DNA from: Sisyra terminalis
Taxonomy: Eukaryota > Arthropoda > Insecta > Neuroptera > Sisyridae
Assembly: GCA_958496175.1 (NCBI GenBank)
Contig: OY292278.1
Location: forward strand, 37,758,001 to 37,822,000
DNA length: 64,000 nucleotides
Direction of reading: 5' to 3'
A model generated the notes under the pieces. It saw only the letters and a program-made list of their open reading frames with translations, was not told the origin of the DNA and ran no database searches. Shown one piece after another: positions 1-15,441 of the stretch (position 1 is its first letter; the number at the start of each line of letters is the position of its first letter). The translations under genes and the position numbers were made by a program.

Positions 1-159
1 GGAAAAGTGAGCTTTGGAGAAATGCTTATAAATATAAATAAAACACGATCAATTCACGATTCAACAACTGATTGTTTTTTGTTTTTGTATTTCATTAAGT
101 AACTTGTTAATTCCCTAAAATTTTGGTTTAGAATCGCTTTTTTATCGGTCAATCTAAAG

Positions 160-360
160 CAGTATTTCTTAATCTTTTCAGTGAACCGCACCCCTTTGAA
201 CCTAAAAATAGATTTCCGCACCCCCATTGAAAAATGTGTTTTTTTTTTTTAGTTAAAATATTTTTTAACGAAATTTTTGATCTAAAATTTTATAATTTAT
301 ATTGTTAGAAGGTTCTACCGCAATTCCAGGGGTACGGACATTCCAGGATAAGAAACACTG
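160..360. mobile_element. hAT-type MITE (201 bp)
   Basis: The element starts CAGTATTTCTTAATC and ends GATAAGAAACACTG, which are imperfect inverted ends of the CAGTGTTTCTTAA type common in hAT elements. The flanks are atctaaag on the left and atctcaaag on the right, a near-match that fits a decayed 8-bp target duplication. It has no coding capacity. A related copy lies at 51515-51707. Confidence 0.65.
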
Positions 361-3300
361 ATCTCAAAGTTTTCTCTTGGGTTTTATCGCGGAGAGGGAT
401 AATGTTTAAAAGTTACGATTCTTCTACAGTTTTTATGGTTAACTAAGATTAATCTGGCAAATTAGGGTAAACTAACCCTACTACTATAAGCACCTACTAC
501 AAATTAGTCCGATAATTCATATGTTTTTTCATAGTGCAAACAAGATTCACAAATAAAGAAGGTATCAAAGAAAAGGGGACCGAAAAGTATGGCAAAACAA
601 TACTTCTTTAGGCTTCTCAAACTTCAATTTTAAATAGTTTTTCTTAAGTCAACTTAATGAGGCACAAACAAACAAAAGAAAAACCCCGCTAATTGAGTTT
701 AACAGATTGCCAGAGAAGTAAATATTTTTTCCTTCATCAAAAGTTTATTAGTATTTTTTCTTTTGTTTTTTGCCTGGCAACTGTTTTAGTTTCCCAAGTA
801 GTTGAGTTTTTTCCTTGAACATAGTCTTTCTCTAGCAAGGTTTCTTAAATTGAAAGTAAACCATTCCATATTTTCATAAGTTCAGAATTTTAATTCATCC
901 TCTTCCTTGTCTCTTGGAACCTTCGAATTCCCCTTCTAGAACATAAAAGTAGGACCACTTTCCACTCAGAACTTGACCCATGCTTTTCCCCAATTTTTCT
1001 TATTGTCACCATACCGGTGATATTTCTGTTATTTCTGATATTTCATTTTTCTCCAGCACTACATTTCAAAACTCTCCAGATACTTCCTTTCTTATTTTTC
1101 TTAAAGACCCAGGTTTTTGATATATGTAATACTATACTCTCTGTATAGCGCACATTTGTTAAAAGAATTTAAATTGAGATTTAGCTGAGCTTTCTTAAAT
1201 ACTTGTGTACAATTTAAAATTAAAACAATTGTTTTCCATTAAAACAAAAGTAATTTCATTGCAGTCTTAATCATTTTGGAAAAGTAGATTTTTAAATGTT
1301 TAGTCATATAAATTACGCCCACCATTTTAACTACAATTGCGTCTAATTTTGAAATTTTTCATATAAAAAAATTCCATAAATCGTTTTCCATTATTGATAA
1401 GCTTGAAATTTTCACAGGGTCACCTGTGAAAATCCCTTTTCCCTCCCTCTACTTTTGTCGTTTAGCACAATAAAATAATACCAAAACCTATGATTGGAAG
1501 TTTAAAACAACAATTACTATTAAAACGTAGTGGTAATATGGAAAACACGTAATCTTTTTGAAATTCCTATCCTTAAAAGAATTTACTAATTAAGTAATAA
1601 TCGCATAATCCATTTTCAAGTATAAAACAAAGTGAAAAAATTCCAAAACTTTTATCACTAAAGTACAACGCAATACTCAATGGCCTAGTTTGTTTTCTTT
1701 TTTTTTTTCGATTATATTTTGTTTAATACATAGCTTACTATTATCACTATTCTTTTGTTTGTTTAATTTAGATTACAAATTAGGTTTAGACTTTCGAGCT
1801 TTTTTCAAAGCTCGTGTGAACTATCCATTTGATTGAAAATTTGATAAACGCCCAAAACCCACACATAAGTACTAAATACGTAAAAGAAAATGAGATATCT
1901 TCTATTATAATAATCAAGGGGATATTAATTATTAATTGCCTATATTTAATTAGGCTTTATATGAGGAGAATCAACCCTTTGAAAAAGTTTAAAATTATAA
2001 CATTTCTAACCCTCTTATCAAGGGATATCTAACCAATTGCTGATTTGGTGACCAAAAGGGGTTGAAATATTTGTCTCTTTTTTTCTAGTTCAAAAAATAC
2101 TTCAATAAATTTTAAGAGCTTTTAGAAAAAATTATGACTTCTATAAAAAATATTTCTATAAAAATTGTAATAAAATTGAATTAAATTTAACTTTATTTAC
2201 TACTATATAGCTTTGGGGATGGAAGGGTAGTGATTTTTTCAATTTGAGACATTTATAAGTGGTTGAATGGTTCTTCACATAAATTAAAGTGTTCGTTGAT
2301 ATAATTTTTTTTTTTTTGATTAGGGTAGATTTGTGTTTTGCATTGAATAAAGCACATTTTTTTCGAGGAAATTCACAAGGGGTGGATTTGATAGGTGAAA
2401 AGAGGCTAAAGTTGTAATGACAAGATGGCACGATTGAATAAACGACAACACGATGGAAAGGGTGCGGTGCGGGGATTTTTACAATCTCGGGAAAATGCAA
2501 CCCCTGCGACATGTGCAATTTTTTTTTTTTGTATTTTTGGTTTTAATGATAGCTTTTTGCTAACCCAAGCAAAAGAGAGAAACAAAACGGCAGTATAGTT
2601 TTACCTAAATGAAAGAGAAATAAATTGATAAGGGGTGAGGGATGATTTCTTTTTTTTTCATTTCAATAAAATCAAGTTCTTTGGGAAAAGTATACCAAAC
2701 ACATTTTTACTCTTTTCCATATCTGATTCTAACCTATAATTTATGGCACGTAAATTGGGGGTTGAAGAAGGCAGACACGATTTAAGTATTTCTATTATTG
2801 ATTGGTTTTTTTGAATTGTTTAAAAATTCTTTTTTAAGTTATAGAATAAGACATAATTTTTCGAAAGCTCTATTCGAAGGAGTTAATAACATTCTCGTTT
2901 GATGTGAATGAAAGATTTTTTCGAGGTTGAATGCACAGAAGCTTTCTTATCGAGAGCTTAATTAAAAGCTAGCGTTTGAAAAATTAATGGCTACCAACAA
3001 AATAAAAACCAATTTCAAGTCGTTTAGTAAGACTTAAAAATTCCATTAGATAATAGGTCTAGAGACACAAAGCTTCAAAGCTTTAAAAGTATACAAAAAC
3101 TTTAGGGAATTAAATTTTAAAATCAAATTGCACGGAAAGCTCAATTGAATATGTACTTATCCTACTTTTTATACGGCGAATAAAAAATTTAATCTCAGGT
3201 ATATAGAATTCAAGTCTGCAATAAGTCACTCATCAATAAATTCAGCAAACGAGCTTTCATTGACTTTTCATTATCTTTCCAAGTCAATCGACTATATAAC

Positions 3301-3890
3301 TTTAAAAAAATTGCATAGTTATTGATATTGGTGGTAAAATATGCATTTGAAAATTAAATATCCAGTTATAAGTATTTTTTTTTTTGCTTCCGTTATTCGT
3401 CTTTTCGTCGCTTGTTTGATGAATTCATTGGTGGTGACTTGCGTGACCATTTTATTTAAAGAGATGATGATTTTGATGCCACTGTCCGTTCCCCATCGGT
3501 GGCTCTTGGGGACGAGGAATGGGGGATGATTACCTACAAAAACGAAAATGGGGTGTTTTTGATAGAGAAACCTCAACGCTGGAGGGATGAGACCGGTGCA
3601 GGGTGACCGCGTGCGAAAACGGAAGTGAAACGTGTGGCAAGCACACGTCAGGTACAATGACAGACGCTTTTGAAAAAGCCTCGATTTTTTTCTCACCATA
3701 TTTCTAGTGTGATACTTCATTTTTTTTCATTTTTTTAAGTGAACTTTAACCTAAGTATTGACCAAGGAAAATTCCTGGTCAGACGCGGTTTTTCCCACAT
3801 TACAATCGACATCATATGTTTTTCAGAATTTGCCCTTATTTTCCTTAATCTGTTGTTATTTAACTAAAATAAAAAATATTAATAATCTTA
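361..3890. other. AT-rich non-coding stretch, probably intronic
   Basis: No convincing exon is visible on either strand. The stretch is dominated by A/T runs, with two GC-raised unique islands near 2340-2515 and 3410-3690. Short open frames across these islands look incidental: no family motif and no good splice context. If the senseless-like exon downstream belongs to a gene starting outside the window, this is intron sequence. Confidence 0.5.
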
Positions 3891-3892
3891 AT

Positions 3893-4072
3893 GGCCTACT
3901 GGTGGCCGAGTGGTCAAGGGGACCACTCCAAAATTGGTAGATGCTGGGTTCAAAGCTTATACCAAGCAAATTTTCGGTATTTCTCGATTATGGAATTTTA
4001 TTAACTCTTTAGTCGCTAAAGACTTAAATAGTAATAAAGCGTTGGTTAATAACAAATAAAAAAAATCTTGAT
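3893..4072 (+). mobile_element. tRNA-derived SINE, copy 1
   Basis: The head carries a Pol III A box (GGTGGCCGAGTGGTCAAGG) and a weak B box (GGGTTCAAAGC), like a Ser/Leu-type tRNA. The body contains ttctcgatta, ttaactctttagtcgctaaa and a tail near gttggttaataacaaa. The same head and body recur at 18334, 46536, 27801 (reverse) and 51740 (reverse), which defines a dispersed family of about 170 bp. Confidence 0.75.
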
Positions 4073-4587
4073 AAATAAAATTTATATTTCTTGCTATATC
4101 ATTGGTATTTTTGCACAAGGTCAGAATCCCGCGTGGTTGAATTATTCTTTCCAGATCTTTCAATTTCTGACGAGGTTTTTTTTGGGCCAAACCAGTTCAT
4201 TCTTCTTTCCAACCAATCTAGAATCCTAATTCTTCTTCCTTCTTTTTCTTTAAGCTCCTCCAATTTAACAAATTCAAAATTTCCGATTTGTGTTTTCTTG
4301 TGAAAATTTTTTTCTTTAAATTCACGAATTGGTTAACAATATCGTTATTTTTTTATCTAATTTGACGGCAGGAATTTGTCATGGTAGAAAACACTCCTAT
4401 TGGTGGGTCTCCAAAGCTATAAACAAACCATAAGGCTCCTTCCACTTCAGTTACCTGAAAATTGAAGGCTCCAGGACTGGCGTTATCAATGAATTGGGAT
4501 GTTGATGTAATTTATCGAAGTACTTGGTGGTCCAAAGCACAAATTTGCTGGCTACTGTTATAACTAAGGATGCACCATTGCTTATAA

Positions 4588-4665
4588 AAACATCGATATT
4601 TTTAAAAGTGAAATATCGATGTTTATGAATGATATATCGATGTTTGAAAAAATCGATGTATCGTT
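4588..4665. repeat. ATCGAT-rich short tandem cluster
   Basis: Four ATCGAT palindromes occur within about 70 bp in a degenerate unit near atatcgatgttt. It may be a decayed minisatellite or the internal repeat of a small transposon. I see no gene. Confidence 0.5.
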
Positions 4666-4959
4666 TGCATTCCTAGTTTTAACTAATAGGTTTGCTCGTA
4701 GGGTTTGATTCGTTATGTACTATGGCGCATCTTCCAGTTGTCTAAGCATTTTTTAATGTACTCATTCCATAATTTTTATGGTAGACTTTTTAGCAGAAAC
4801 TTATAGCTCAGTGCTATGCATACCAGTTGGGATTATTAATGTTTCGTTTGATATATAAAAACTTTATGGTTCAGAAAAAATTTGGAATGTTTTCCTAATA
4901 CCCGATGCAGTTTTTTGAATCTGTTGCCCATCGTTTTCCTTTTTTGGGTAATATGATGA

Positions 4960-5434
4960 TTCCACATAAGTCTTCGGTTTTGATGGATTTGGCTTAAGAT
5001 AACTGGAAGTCATACCTCTTTTGAGGTGAAAATGACTCATGTGAAAATGACCTGAACCAATTTAGTCGTATTTATGGTGACCTTCTATTTTTTTATCCAC
5101 GAGCTTAGTAGATTTATGTGATACTGAATGTACCGAGGGTAAAGGAAGCGTTATTATGAGCAACCATAATTACCCTGTTATCCACGAAAGCTCCCATTAG
5201 ACTATTGTTTATAATAGGCCAATCTAAAGTATATAGCAGATATAAGAGAAGCCCTAGAGGCCACTTCCCTGAGGTGCACCAGATATAATATCGTGAATGC
5301 CGAAATAGGCAAAGTTGACTCTTAGTTTGAATTTTCGATCTTCTGGATATGACTTTAAACATTTCCCAAGGTGAGGTGGATTTTTTTAACATTTTATACA
5401 GAAAACCATCGTACTATACTTTATCGAATGCCTG
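4960..5434 (-). pseudogene. Jockey-type LINE reverse transcriptase fragment
   Basis: Reading the minus strand gives QAFDKV followed by a stop and YDGF near 5434-5400, matching the AFDKVWHDGLL block of Jockey-clade reverse transcriptase. About 65 codons later comes PLGLLLYLLYTLDWP, a decayed version of the PQGSVLGPLLYLLYTADLP block, then FVDNRVIMVAH, matching FADDTAILA; the catalytic DD pair is lost. Further 3' on the same strand, near 5045-4990, a frame with stops resembles the HVTFTLRK block. Frameshifts and stops show it is dead. Family assignment rests on these ordered RT blocks. Confidence 0.82.
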
Positions 5435-6777
5435 TTTATTTATTTTTTTCAAAAGCTTTATAAATTGGCTCCAATACTCTTTAAAGAAATATTCTTAAAC
5501 AACTTTTAGGGACCATTCATAAAAAACAACCGCCAGGATAAGGAAATAGGGTTTTGAAATTGTGGCATAATGAGACATCGCTGGAATAAGTCTTCAGAAA
5601 GACGAAAAGACGTTCGCTTTCCGATTAGTAATACAATAAATGAAGAAAACTTAAAATTCTTTAAGGTTTCTTAGCCATACTTAATGCTTCTACGAAATTA
5701 ATGAAATCCTTACAAATCTTAGTAACTAACGAAATGTCTTTGGGAACTTTGGACATCTATAAAAGGAGAGACATCTTTAAAGCTATTAAAGTGTGACAGT
5801 AGAAAAATCGTAAAATCAGTCGTCTTTTACGGATGATGCCTTACCAATTTTCTTTAGAAAATTATTGGCAAAAGTTAAAAATCTTAATAAATTTAGTAGG
5901 TGATACATAATTATAGCCTAAAAAAAGGAATTATACCTACATATATTTCTTGCACTGTTTTGACGTGCTTTTTTTACCTTCGGCTATTTCCACAATGTAC
6001 CATTCACTTTAAGTATTTACACTTCTTTTTTACACGAACACAAAATAAAAATAATTTAAGACCAATTAGCACTTTTGAATCTTCAGGCTTTACCACACAT
6101 AATTAGTATAAGTCGTAAATCATTTTCATCAGTCATAAATCCGCAATTGCTTTGGCAAAGTTAAACAGGTTATGATACCCGGATTTACTGTTAGTAGCCA
6201 TTACATTAAGCCATCTTATAATGAAAACAATAACATGTTTTGCTTAATCAATTTTCATTATTTTTTTTATTCAATTTTTCAATTGGTGTATAAAAACTTA
6301 ATTAAATTGAAGAAACCTGTAGAATGTTTTTCCTCCCTGGTTTCATTACGGACCTTGTGTGGCATTGATTTGCCTTTTTTCCTATATTGTAGGCGTAAAC
6401 CACCCTCCAAAAAAGGGAATGGAATAAGGGGAAACAGTGTCGGAAATATTAGGTAGAAATAATAAGATCATCATTTGATTAATAATGGTTTAATGTTTGG
6501 ATAACACGCGCATCGCTTATTAATGTCCTAAAATCATTTAAATTATTCAATAAATTAATATTAATCTTACAATAAATAAACTGCAACTTTACAATAGTTT
6601 TGGTTTTCAAATCTTTGCAAGCAATAGAGAAGAATAAGTATATTAAATGGATCGTCCAATGGTTGTACTTATTGAAGGAGAAATGTACATAAAAAGACCT
6701 ACACAAATTACGTTATAGATATGCATTGAAGTTACGTATATGGAATTTCTTATAACAGTTTAGTGTACCTTGGGATA
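5435..6777. other. AT-rich non-coding stretch
   Basis: No gene is seen. The sequence agggaccattcataaaa near 5507-5523 resembles the outer end of a widespread insect MITE type, but no partner end was identified. The short open frames at 5900-6106, 6172-6456 and 6479-6706 have no recognisable motif and a base composition like the background. Confidence 0.45.
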
Positions 6778-8069
6778 CCATATATACATATTAGCTATCT
6801 TGCATGCGTCCATGCAGAATAGGCTATGCGCATGCGCTTTGTTATCTCTACTAACGCATTCAAAACGTTGGTAGGAGTACTCACTCAAGGTTTATAAATT
6901 ACACAGGTTGCCCCATTAGAAAAAAAATATGACGTCATACGAAGAATTTTGAAATTTGAAACAGTCTGAAGATATGTACGAATTTCTTCTGGATACGTCA
7001 CGTAGCGCATGAGGCCACCTGTGTATTTTATAAACCTTGATTCTCAGTCACTAATGTATTTATTTGTGATTACGTATATTGGATTTTCAGATTTACAATA
7101 TGTGAAAGCCAAGAAACTTAATGCTCACTTATAAACTTAACTTAACCTTTTCAGATACATCTACTTATCAGAGTTTAAATTTTTAAGCAGACCCTAAGTT
7201 TTTGTTTCTAATAATAAATCAACTTTGTTTTACATTAAGCAGTAATAACGCTTAGCTTTTAACGGACTTTGATTATTAAATTTGAAATTTCGATTGTTTA
7301 TTAAACGTTATCCTTTACAAACTTTGCTACCGTTTTTCACTCTTTTAGGGGAGAAATTTTCAAAAATCCTTTCTTATTATATATCTGCATCTTATAAGGA
7401 AAACACTTTCCAAATTTCATCGACACAAATGTGCACTTATGTTTGAAAATACAATGTAAAACGAAAAAAAATAATGACCTTCTTAATGTTAGTTAACATA
7501 ACTTAAAAGCTATTCGATTTCGGACATTTGGACGTTGTACATACAAAATTGTTGGAAATAAGTGGAAAGTGTGGAAGTAAATTCGAATATTTTATTTATT
7601 TTCAATAACAATAATTGGTTTTCAAATTGTTCTAATTACCGAGTTACTATCGAAGATTTTATATTTGAATTGACAGTGAAATATATGGCAAAAAATTGCT
7701 ACCTTAATGCTTTTCAGCCGAATATATAATTACTCCAGATCACAACCATTGGTTCATAAAAAAATAGATTTTAAAAAGTTTGATTGTTGAAAAACGACCC
7801 AAAATTTAAAATCGCCTATTTGGTATAAGTACTACTTTCATACTAATTTAGTGAAATGACGTTATTTAAAATGTTGTTATCAAAGTGATATAAAAAAAAA
7901 CACTTATATTTTATTTCTTAATATAATTTTAGATAAACTTTTTTTTATATTAACAACACTTTGATTATTAAATTTAAAATTTCGATTGTTGATTAACTCT
8001 ACATTATCTCATATTAAACATTTCATTGAGATAAAACCTTTAGTTGCGAATACAACGGGCAACTACTAC
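6778..8069 (+). mobile_element. Non-autonomous Helitron-like element, copy 1
   Basis: It aligns along nearly its full length with the element at 33289-34440: the GCTATCTTG...GCGTCC head, the shared block ending tttcgattgtttattaaacg, and the tail ending gggcaactactac. The 3' hairpin found in copy 2 is here gttgcgaatacaac, with one stem mismatch. It is 1292 bp, including a nested 156-bp MITE at 6885-7040. There is no Rep/helicase coding sequence. A degraded fragment of the same family lies near 42045-42245. Confidence 0.7.
6885..7040. mobile_element. Short TIR MITE nested in the Helitron-like copy
   Basis: The ends are TCAAGGTTTATAAATTACAC and the inverse GTGTATTTTATAAACCTTGA, imperfect TIRs of roughly 28 bp including the adjoining CAGGTTGCC/GGCCACCTG. 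The sequence is absent from the paralogous position in copy 2 (around 33395), so it inserted after the Helitron-like element spread. The target duplication is unclear. Confidence 0.7.
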
Positions 8070-11200
<3,131 letters not shown>

Positions 11201-13444
11201 GCGTTTTCAACTACCCTTTCACCCTCCCAACTCTAGGTAATATTAGAAATCATATTTATCTCCACCAATTAATTTCTCAAATAACCCATTTTCTATTTGA
11301 TAAATCCGTGCTATAATTCGTGCCATATTTAATGCAAAAACTTATCGAAAAAAAAAGTTTTTTTGTTTTAAGTTGGTAACCGTTGAAAAACAATTGAAAA
11401 ACGCTGTTGTTTTACTATTTTATTATATTTTTTATTTCTAGTTTTTAAGTAGGCTTTGCCCAATTGTAATTCCGTCCAATCAAATTAAAAATTGATTTAC
11501 TAAAAAGCATCGACGCTTTTCTTTTATTTCAATGACAAACCATGGTGTAGTTTTGGTCACAAAATTTGAATTTTGTATGAAATTTTTATTATCTTTGTTA
11601 AAAAATCAATGAAAAGTGCTTTATTATAATATAGTTAATTATGATACTTGTAATCTTAGCTATTTTTGTCTGAAACCAATTCCGCAATTTTGGAAGTAAC
11701 TAAAAATGTGTTAAAACACTCATTGGAAAGTTGGTATTCATGACAAATTATACCAAATAATTTGATAAATTTCAAGTTTGTACCCTATTTTATCTTAATT
11801 TTACCATTTCTACCTAAACCCCAATCCTTTAAGTCATCATCACTTCCTCCCCCTTGAATTGTTAATATATTTTTCTTGTACATAGGTATCTATGATGTTT
11901 TCATTGAATTTATAAATATTATTATAATTAATATATTGTATAGACATTAAAATATTTATCATCGATATTTTCATTGAAATGACGATTTGTACATTTATAT
12001 GAAGGCCCAATTTTTCAAAAAGTTCATAAATCCAGGTCTTTATTGAAACCAAAGTATTGTGAATGAAATAACAAAATAGTCGTAAGTGGGACCAACTTTT
12101 CCTCTTTAAACCCGATTAACCCTAAAATTTAAGATTACTTATTTCGATAAGAAACGAGACTTGCAACTCACTCGAGACGAGACCGGGAAAATCTCGTCTC
12201 GTGTACTCTTATCGAGATTTATAATCGACTCTCTTCATTTAAAAAAAAATCATTTTATATTTATTTTGTTTTTTATCTTTTTTTATTTTTTTGGGACAGT
12301 GCACCAGTCTAGTCTTAAGTGTATACATTTTCAAGTCATTTACTTTAACCCCTTTTCCATCCCCTTATAATATGTTTTTATATTTTAATATTATGTAAAA
12401 TTTACTTTTGAATGAAAAAGTAAGTTAAATATCTGAACTAATGATTTTCTTTTAAAATTACTGTAAATTTTGTGTAAATAATTTCACTAAGCACATTATG
12501 TTTGTAAAAAAGCACCATAAATTTCATTAAAAAATCAGCACTCTATATGTAAAAAAAAATACAAAAAAAAAATCAAATTAAAACGAGTTATTGATCTATT
12601 TACGTAAAATCAAGTAAGCTTTGGCTGAAATCTTCAACTGTTTAATCCAAAGCCCACGTTGATCATATGCACTCCATTTAAAAGGAAATACAAAGAAATT
12701 TTGGTTATATTTCGCTTGGTTTTTTCGACCAAACACTTACAACCAAGTCAAACATAACCTTATTTTGTACAGCTAGTGAACCAAAGAACTTTTTTAGGTT
12801 AAGTTTTCCAAAACCGGTAAAACCTACTCTTGCATCCTTTCTTTGTTTCAAAACAAACAAACAAAAAAAAAATGTCCTCATTCCTCATTGTAATTTCCCT
12901 GCAAAAACATCCCTCTGAACGTTAATTTTAAATGAATGAATGTTTTTTCTCATTTGTATGAATGATGTTGATTGGTTAATGTAAAACAAATGAAATATAC
13001 CTAGAAAAACAAATAATGTAAGTAATAGAATGTTTGTTATTCAATTATTAAAAGAAAAAAGAAAATAAAAGAGCGACATTTGTTATTTTGAGCTTTATAA
13101 TTACTTAAAAGAGATTAAATAAATGTAGTAAAAATTATAATTATCGTAATTATTTATCATTAATTTAATATTCCCTCTATACATTTCACTTAATAAGGTC
13201 ATAAAACGGCATAAACAAAGAAAAAGATAAGATATAAAAGGGGACGACAATGAAATAAGAAAATGGAGAAAAGTTGCAATCGAGTGAGGTTAAGTTCCTG
13301 TTTTGATAAGAAAAGCCCTGTTTTATATTTCATGAATTAAATTATTAAAACCATGAAATCAAGAGGGGTACATTCCAAAAGAAGGGGGTATGTTATTTTC
13401 TCGTAAAATGCTTAAAACAGTGTTAAAACAACCTCTTGTTAAAA
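11201..13444. other. Probable 3'UTR of the senseless-like gene and AT-rich flank
   Basis: No further coding exon is seen. An ATTAAA hexamer lies at 11484-11489, and canonical AATAAA hexamers only from 13064 on, so the transcript end cannot be fixed from sequence. The rest is A/T-rich with long homopolymers; the hairpin at 12136-12220 is listed separately. Confidence 0.4.
12136..12220. repeat. GAGACGAGA inverted repeat (strong hairpin)
   Basis: A perfect 10-bp stem CGAGACGAGA (12173-12182) and TCTCGTCTCG (12192-12201) encloses a 9-nt loop. Around it a weaker outer inverted repeat pairs ttcgataaga...acgagac with gtctcgtg...tcttatcgag. It could be a small foldback repeat or a structured element in the 3'UTR. 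Confidence 0.6.
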
Positions 13445-14040
13445 CAGTGGTTCTCAACATTTTTCGTAGTGCGACCCCCGTAAGTCATTCTCCAATGCTT
13501 CAGTAGGTACTGAAACTTCCCCTACTATAAAGTTAAACTCTGAATAAGATTGATTTCGTTTTGATCTTTCAAATTGCAAACCTTCCCCCCTCCCGCTCCC
13601 GATTACAATAATGAAACTTATACATTTTTATCTAAAAATCATGCCTTCTTGGTAGTATAGGTATTTAAAATTCATACTCCATCAAATAGCAGAAACCGAT
13701 ATAACAAGAATTCGTTAAAATTATAGAAAAAAAGGAGGTGGGCAGAGGGGGTTTTAAATTTGTATTTACTCTATTGGGCTGAGGTAGTATTTTATTCGAG
13801 TTTTATTAGCCTTCTATTTATATGCTATTTAGGGGCTATTCTACTACATTCGAGGCAAAAAACTCATTTTTTAAAATACTTTTTTTTGAATAGGTACTGT
13901 AAATTATATTTGAAAGGGTTTTGTGCACATGATTTATTGAATCATATAGTACATTAATATATTATTAGAGGGTGCTACTAAACACTTAAATAATAAAAAT
14001 ACGATGAAAGAGGGGGACCACACTTTTGTCGGGAACCACT
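13445..14040. mobile_element. hAT-type non-autonomous element
   Basis: The left end reads CAGTGGTTCTCAACA followed by gtgcgaccccc. The right end reads the inverse, gggggaccacac...GGGAACCACT. These are typical hAT subterminal and terminal signatures. A clear 8-bp target duplication is not visible, perhaps from decay. No transposase reading frame is seen inside. Confidence 0.6.
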
Positions 14041-14494
14041 TAATCGATTAAGGTAAAATTTAATTGATTTTATTTATTATAACATCTATTAAGCACTGAA
14101 AAAAATCACTTGCCTTTGCCATTCTTTTACAACCCTTTCATTCGGGAAAGAGTTATTCTTGAAGACCTTAATTCGATGCTCAAATTATGTAATAGTAAAA
14201 TACGAAGGAGTAACATTGTCCTTTACTTGGACAATAAACGGTCGAAAACCAGAAAAGATTTACACCGATTTAGGTACTGGTGATTTCGGATTAACAAGAA
14301 GCTGGATTCTAACCTGAATATTGGATCAATAATAAAGCATTCCCGAAGAATCTTCAATAGACTTGGAGATTACAATGTGATGTCCAACTGAATCTCGATC
14401 TTCGATTAAGATTGTTCAAATGTTATATTTGGTCCACTTTCTTCTATCATTCCATAACGGGGACTCTTAAGATATCTATAATCAACAAGATAGG

Positions 14495-14745
14495 AGGTTT
14501 CCAGATGTGGGCATTCTGTAGAATTCTAAAAATTCTTTGGATATCCCATACGAAGTAGTCCTACGTAGGATTAATAAGAAACGCAAGCTCTATCATCTTA
14601 TAAAAATTCGGCAGGAAGCTTACCTGAATCATGTGCTGAAGAACGGCAAATACCGATATGCTCTGCTCAATATATAAGGAAAGATCAAGGAAAAACGAGA
14701 GTGAGGAAGAAAAAAATTATCATGAAGAAGGAATATTTGGCAATG
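14495..14745 (+). pseudogene. LINE reverse transcriptase C-terminal fragment
   Basis: One frame reads FQMWAFCRILKILW. After a frameshift the next reads EVVLRRINKKRKLYHLIKI, then AYLNHVLKNGKYRYALLNI, a stop, GKIKEKRE, a stop, and GRKKIIMK. The order matches the C-terminal region of many animal endonuclease-reverse transcriptases (FEMW.YRRILKI, EEVLRRM, KRRKLEYLGHIMR, QGKI.GKR..GRR). Two in-frame stops and a frameshift make it dead. The exact clade cannot be fixed; it is not the Jockey type found elsewhere here. Confidence 0.7.
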
Positions 14746-15180
14746 GATCGGCTTAAACCTGAAATAACTCATAAGAACCACCGAAGACAGACTAGTGTTT
14801 ACCAATGGTGTTGATGGAGAAACTCCTTAAATAATAGTTTTGCTCCTTGTTTGATATTTTAAAAAATGGTAAAGCAGTATAGGTGCCATAAGTATCTATT
14901 AAGACAATTGTTTTTCTATAGTTTAATAAACAAAGGAAAAAAGAATCGAAAAAGTTAAAATATAAAACTTTTGGAATTTTGTCTATAAAGTCATTAAAGC
15001 TTTTACACTATCTTCTAAAGCATGATTTCTAAAAAAAAAGTTCCTAAGTGCATTTTTGTATACTCGAAAAGTATTGTAACAGAAAGGGACAGTCTGTCTC
15101 TCTCTTTGTGTCATGCCGGCACGCGATTGGCTGAGTGACTTCTGTCTCTCTCCCACCAATGCGAATGTACATATAGATTG

Positions 15181-15262
15181 TTCTGGAAACATCTATAGAA
15201 TGTGCTTATGGATTGTTCTGGAACAATGGAATATTCTAGAATGTTGGGTTGCGGGTATATAA
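15181..15262 (+). promoter_or_regulatory. LTR promoter: heat-shock elements plus TATA box
   Basis: TTCTGGAA occurs at 15181-15188 and 15216-15223. A perfect three-unit heat-shock element GAATATTCTAGAA is at 15229-15241. A TATA box TATATAA follows at 15256-15262. The HSE-to-TATA spacing resembles heat-shock gene promoters. HSF binding is inferred from the motif (alternating nGAAn/nTTCn). Confidence 0.7.
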
Positions 15263-15413
15263 GGCGCTCAGTCAAGCCAGTTGACAGTTCTGTATCAGAG
15301 TTCTGTATAGAAATTCGGTTGTGAATTTCCGTTACGACAAAGCGATTATTATTGTGATTTGAATTAGAAAAGTGATTATTGTCATTTAAGTGATTGTACA
15401 AGTGTAATTGTGT

Positions 15414-15441
15414 AATAAAAAGTGAATACAAGTGTAATAAA
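15414..15441 (+). terminator. Polyadenylation signals of the LTR
   Basis: Two AATAAA hexamers (15414-15419 and 15436-15441) lie in a repeated aagtgtaataaaaaagtga context about 150-180 bp after the TATA box, as expected near an R/U5 border. Confidence 0.5.

Noticed and set aside
3319..3720. 133-codon minus-strand open frame in a GC-raised island
   Set aside because: No domain, no splice or start context, and an overlapping frame on the other strand; length is what a GC-raised patch gives by chance.
15111..15431. 106-codon minus-strand frame
   Set aside because: Lies wholly in the solo LTR and is antisense to its promoter and repeats.
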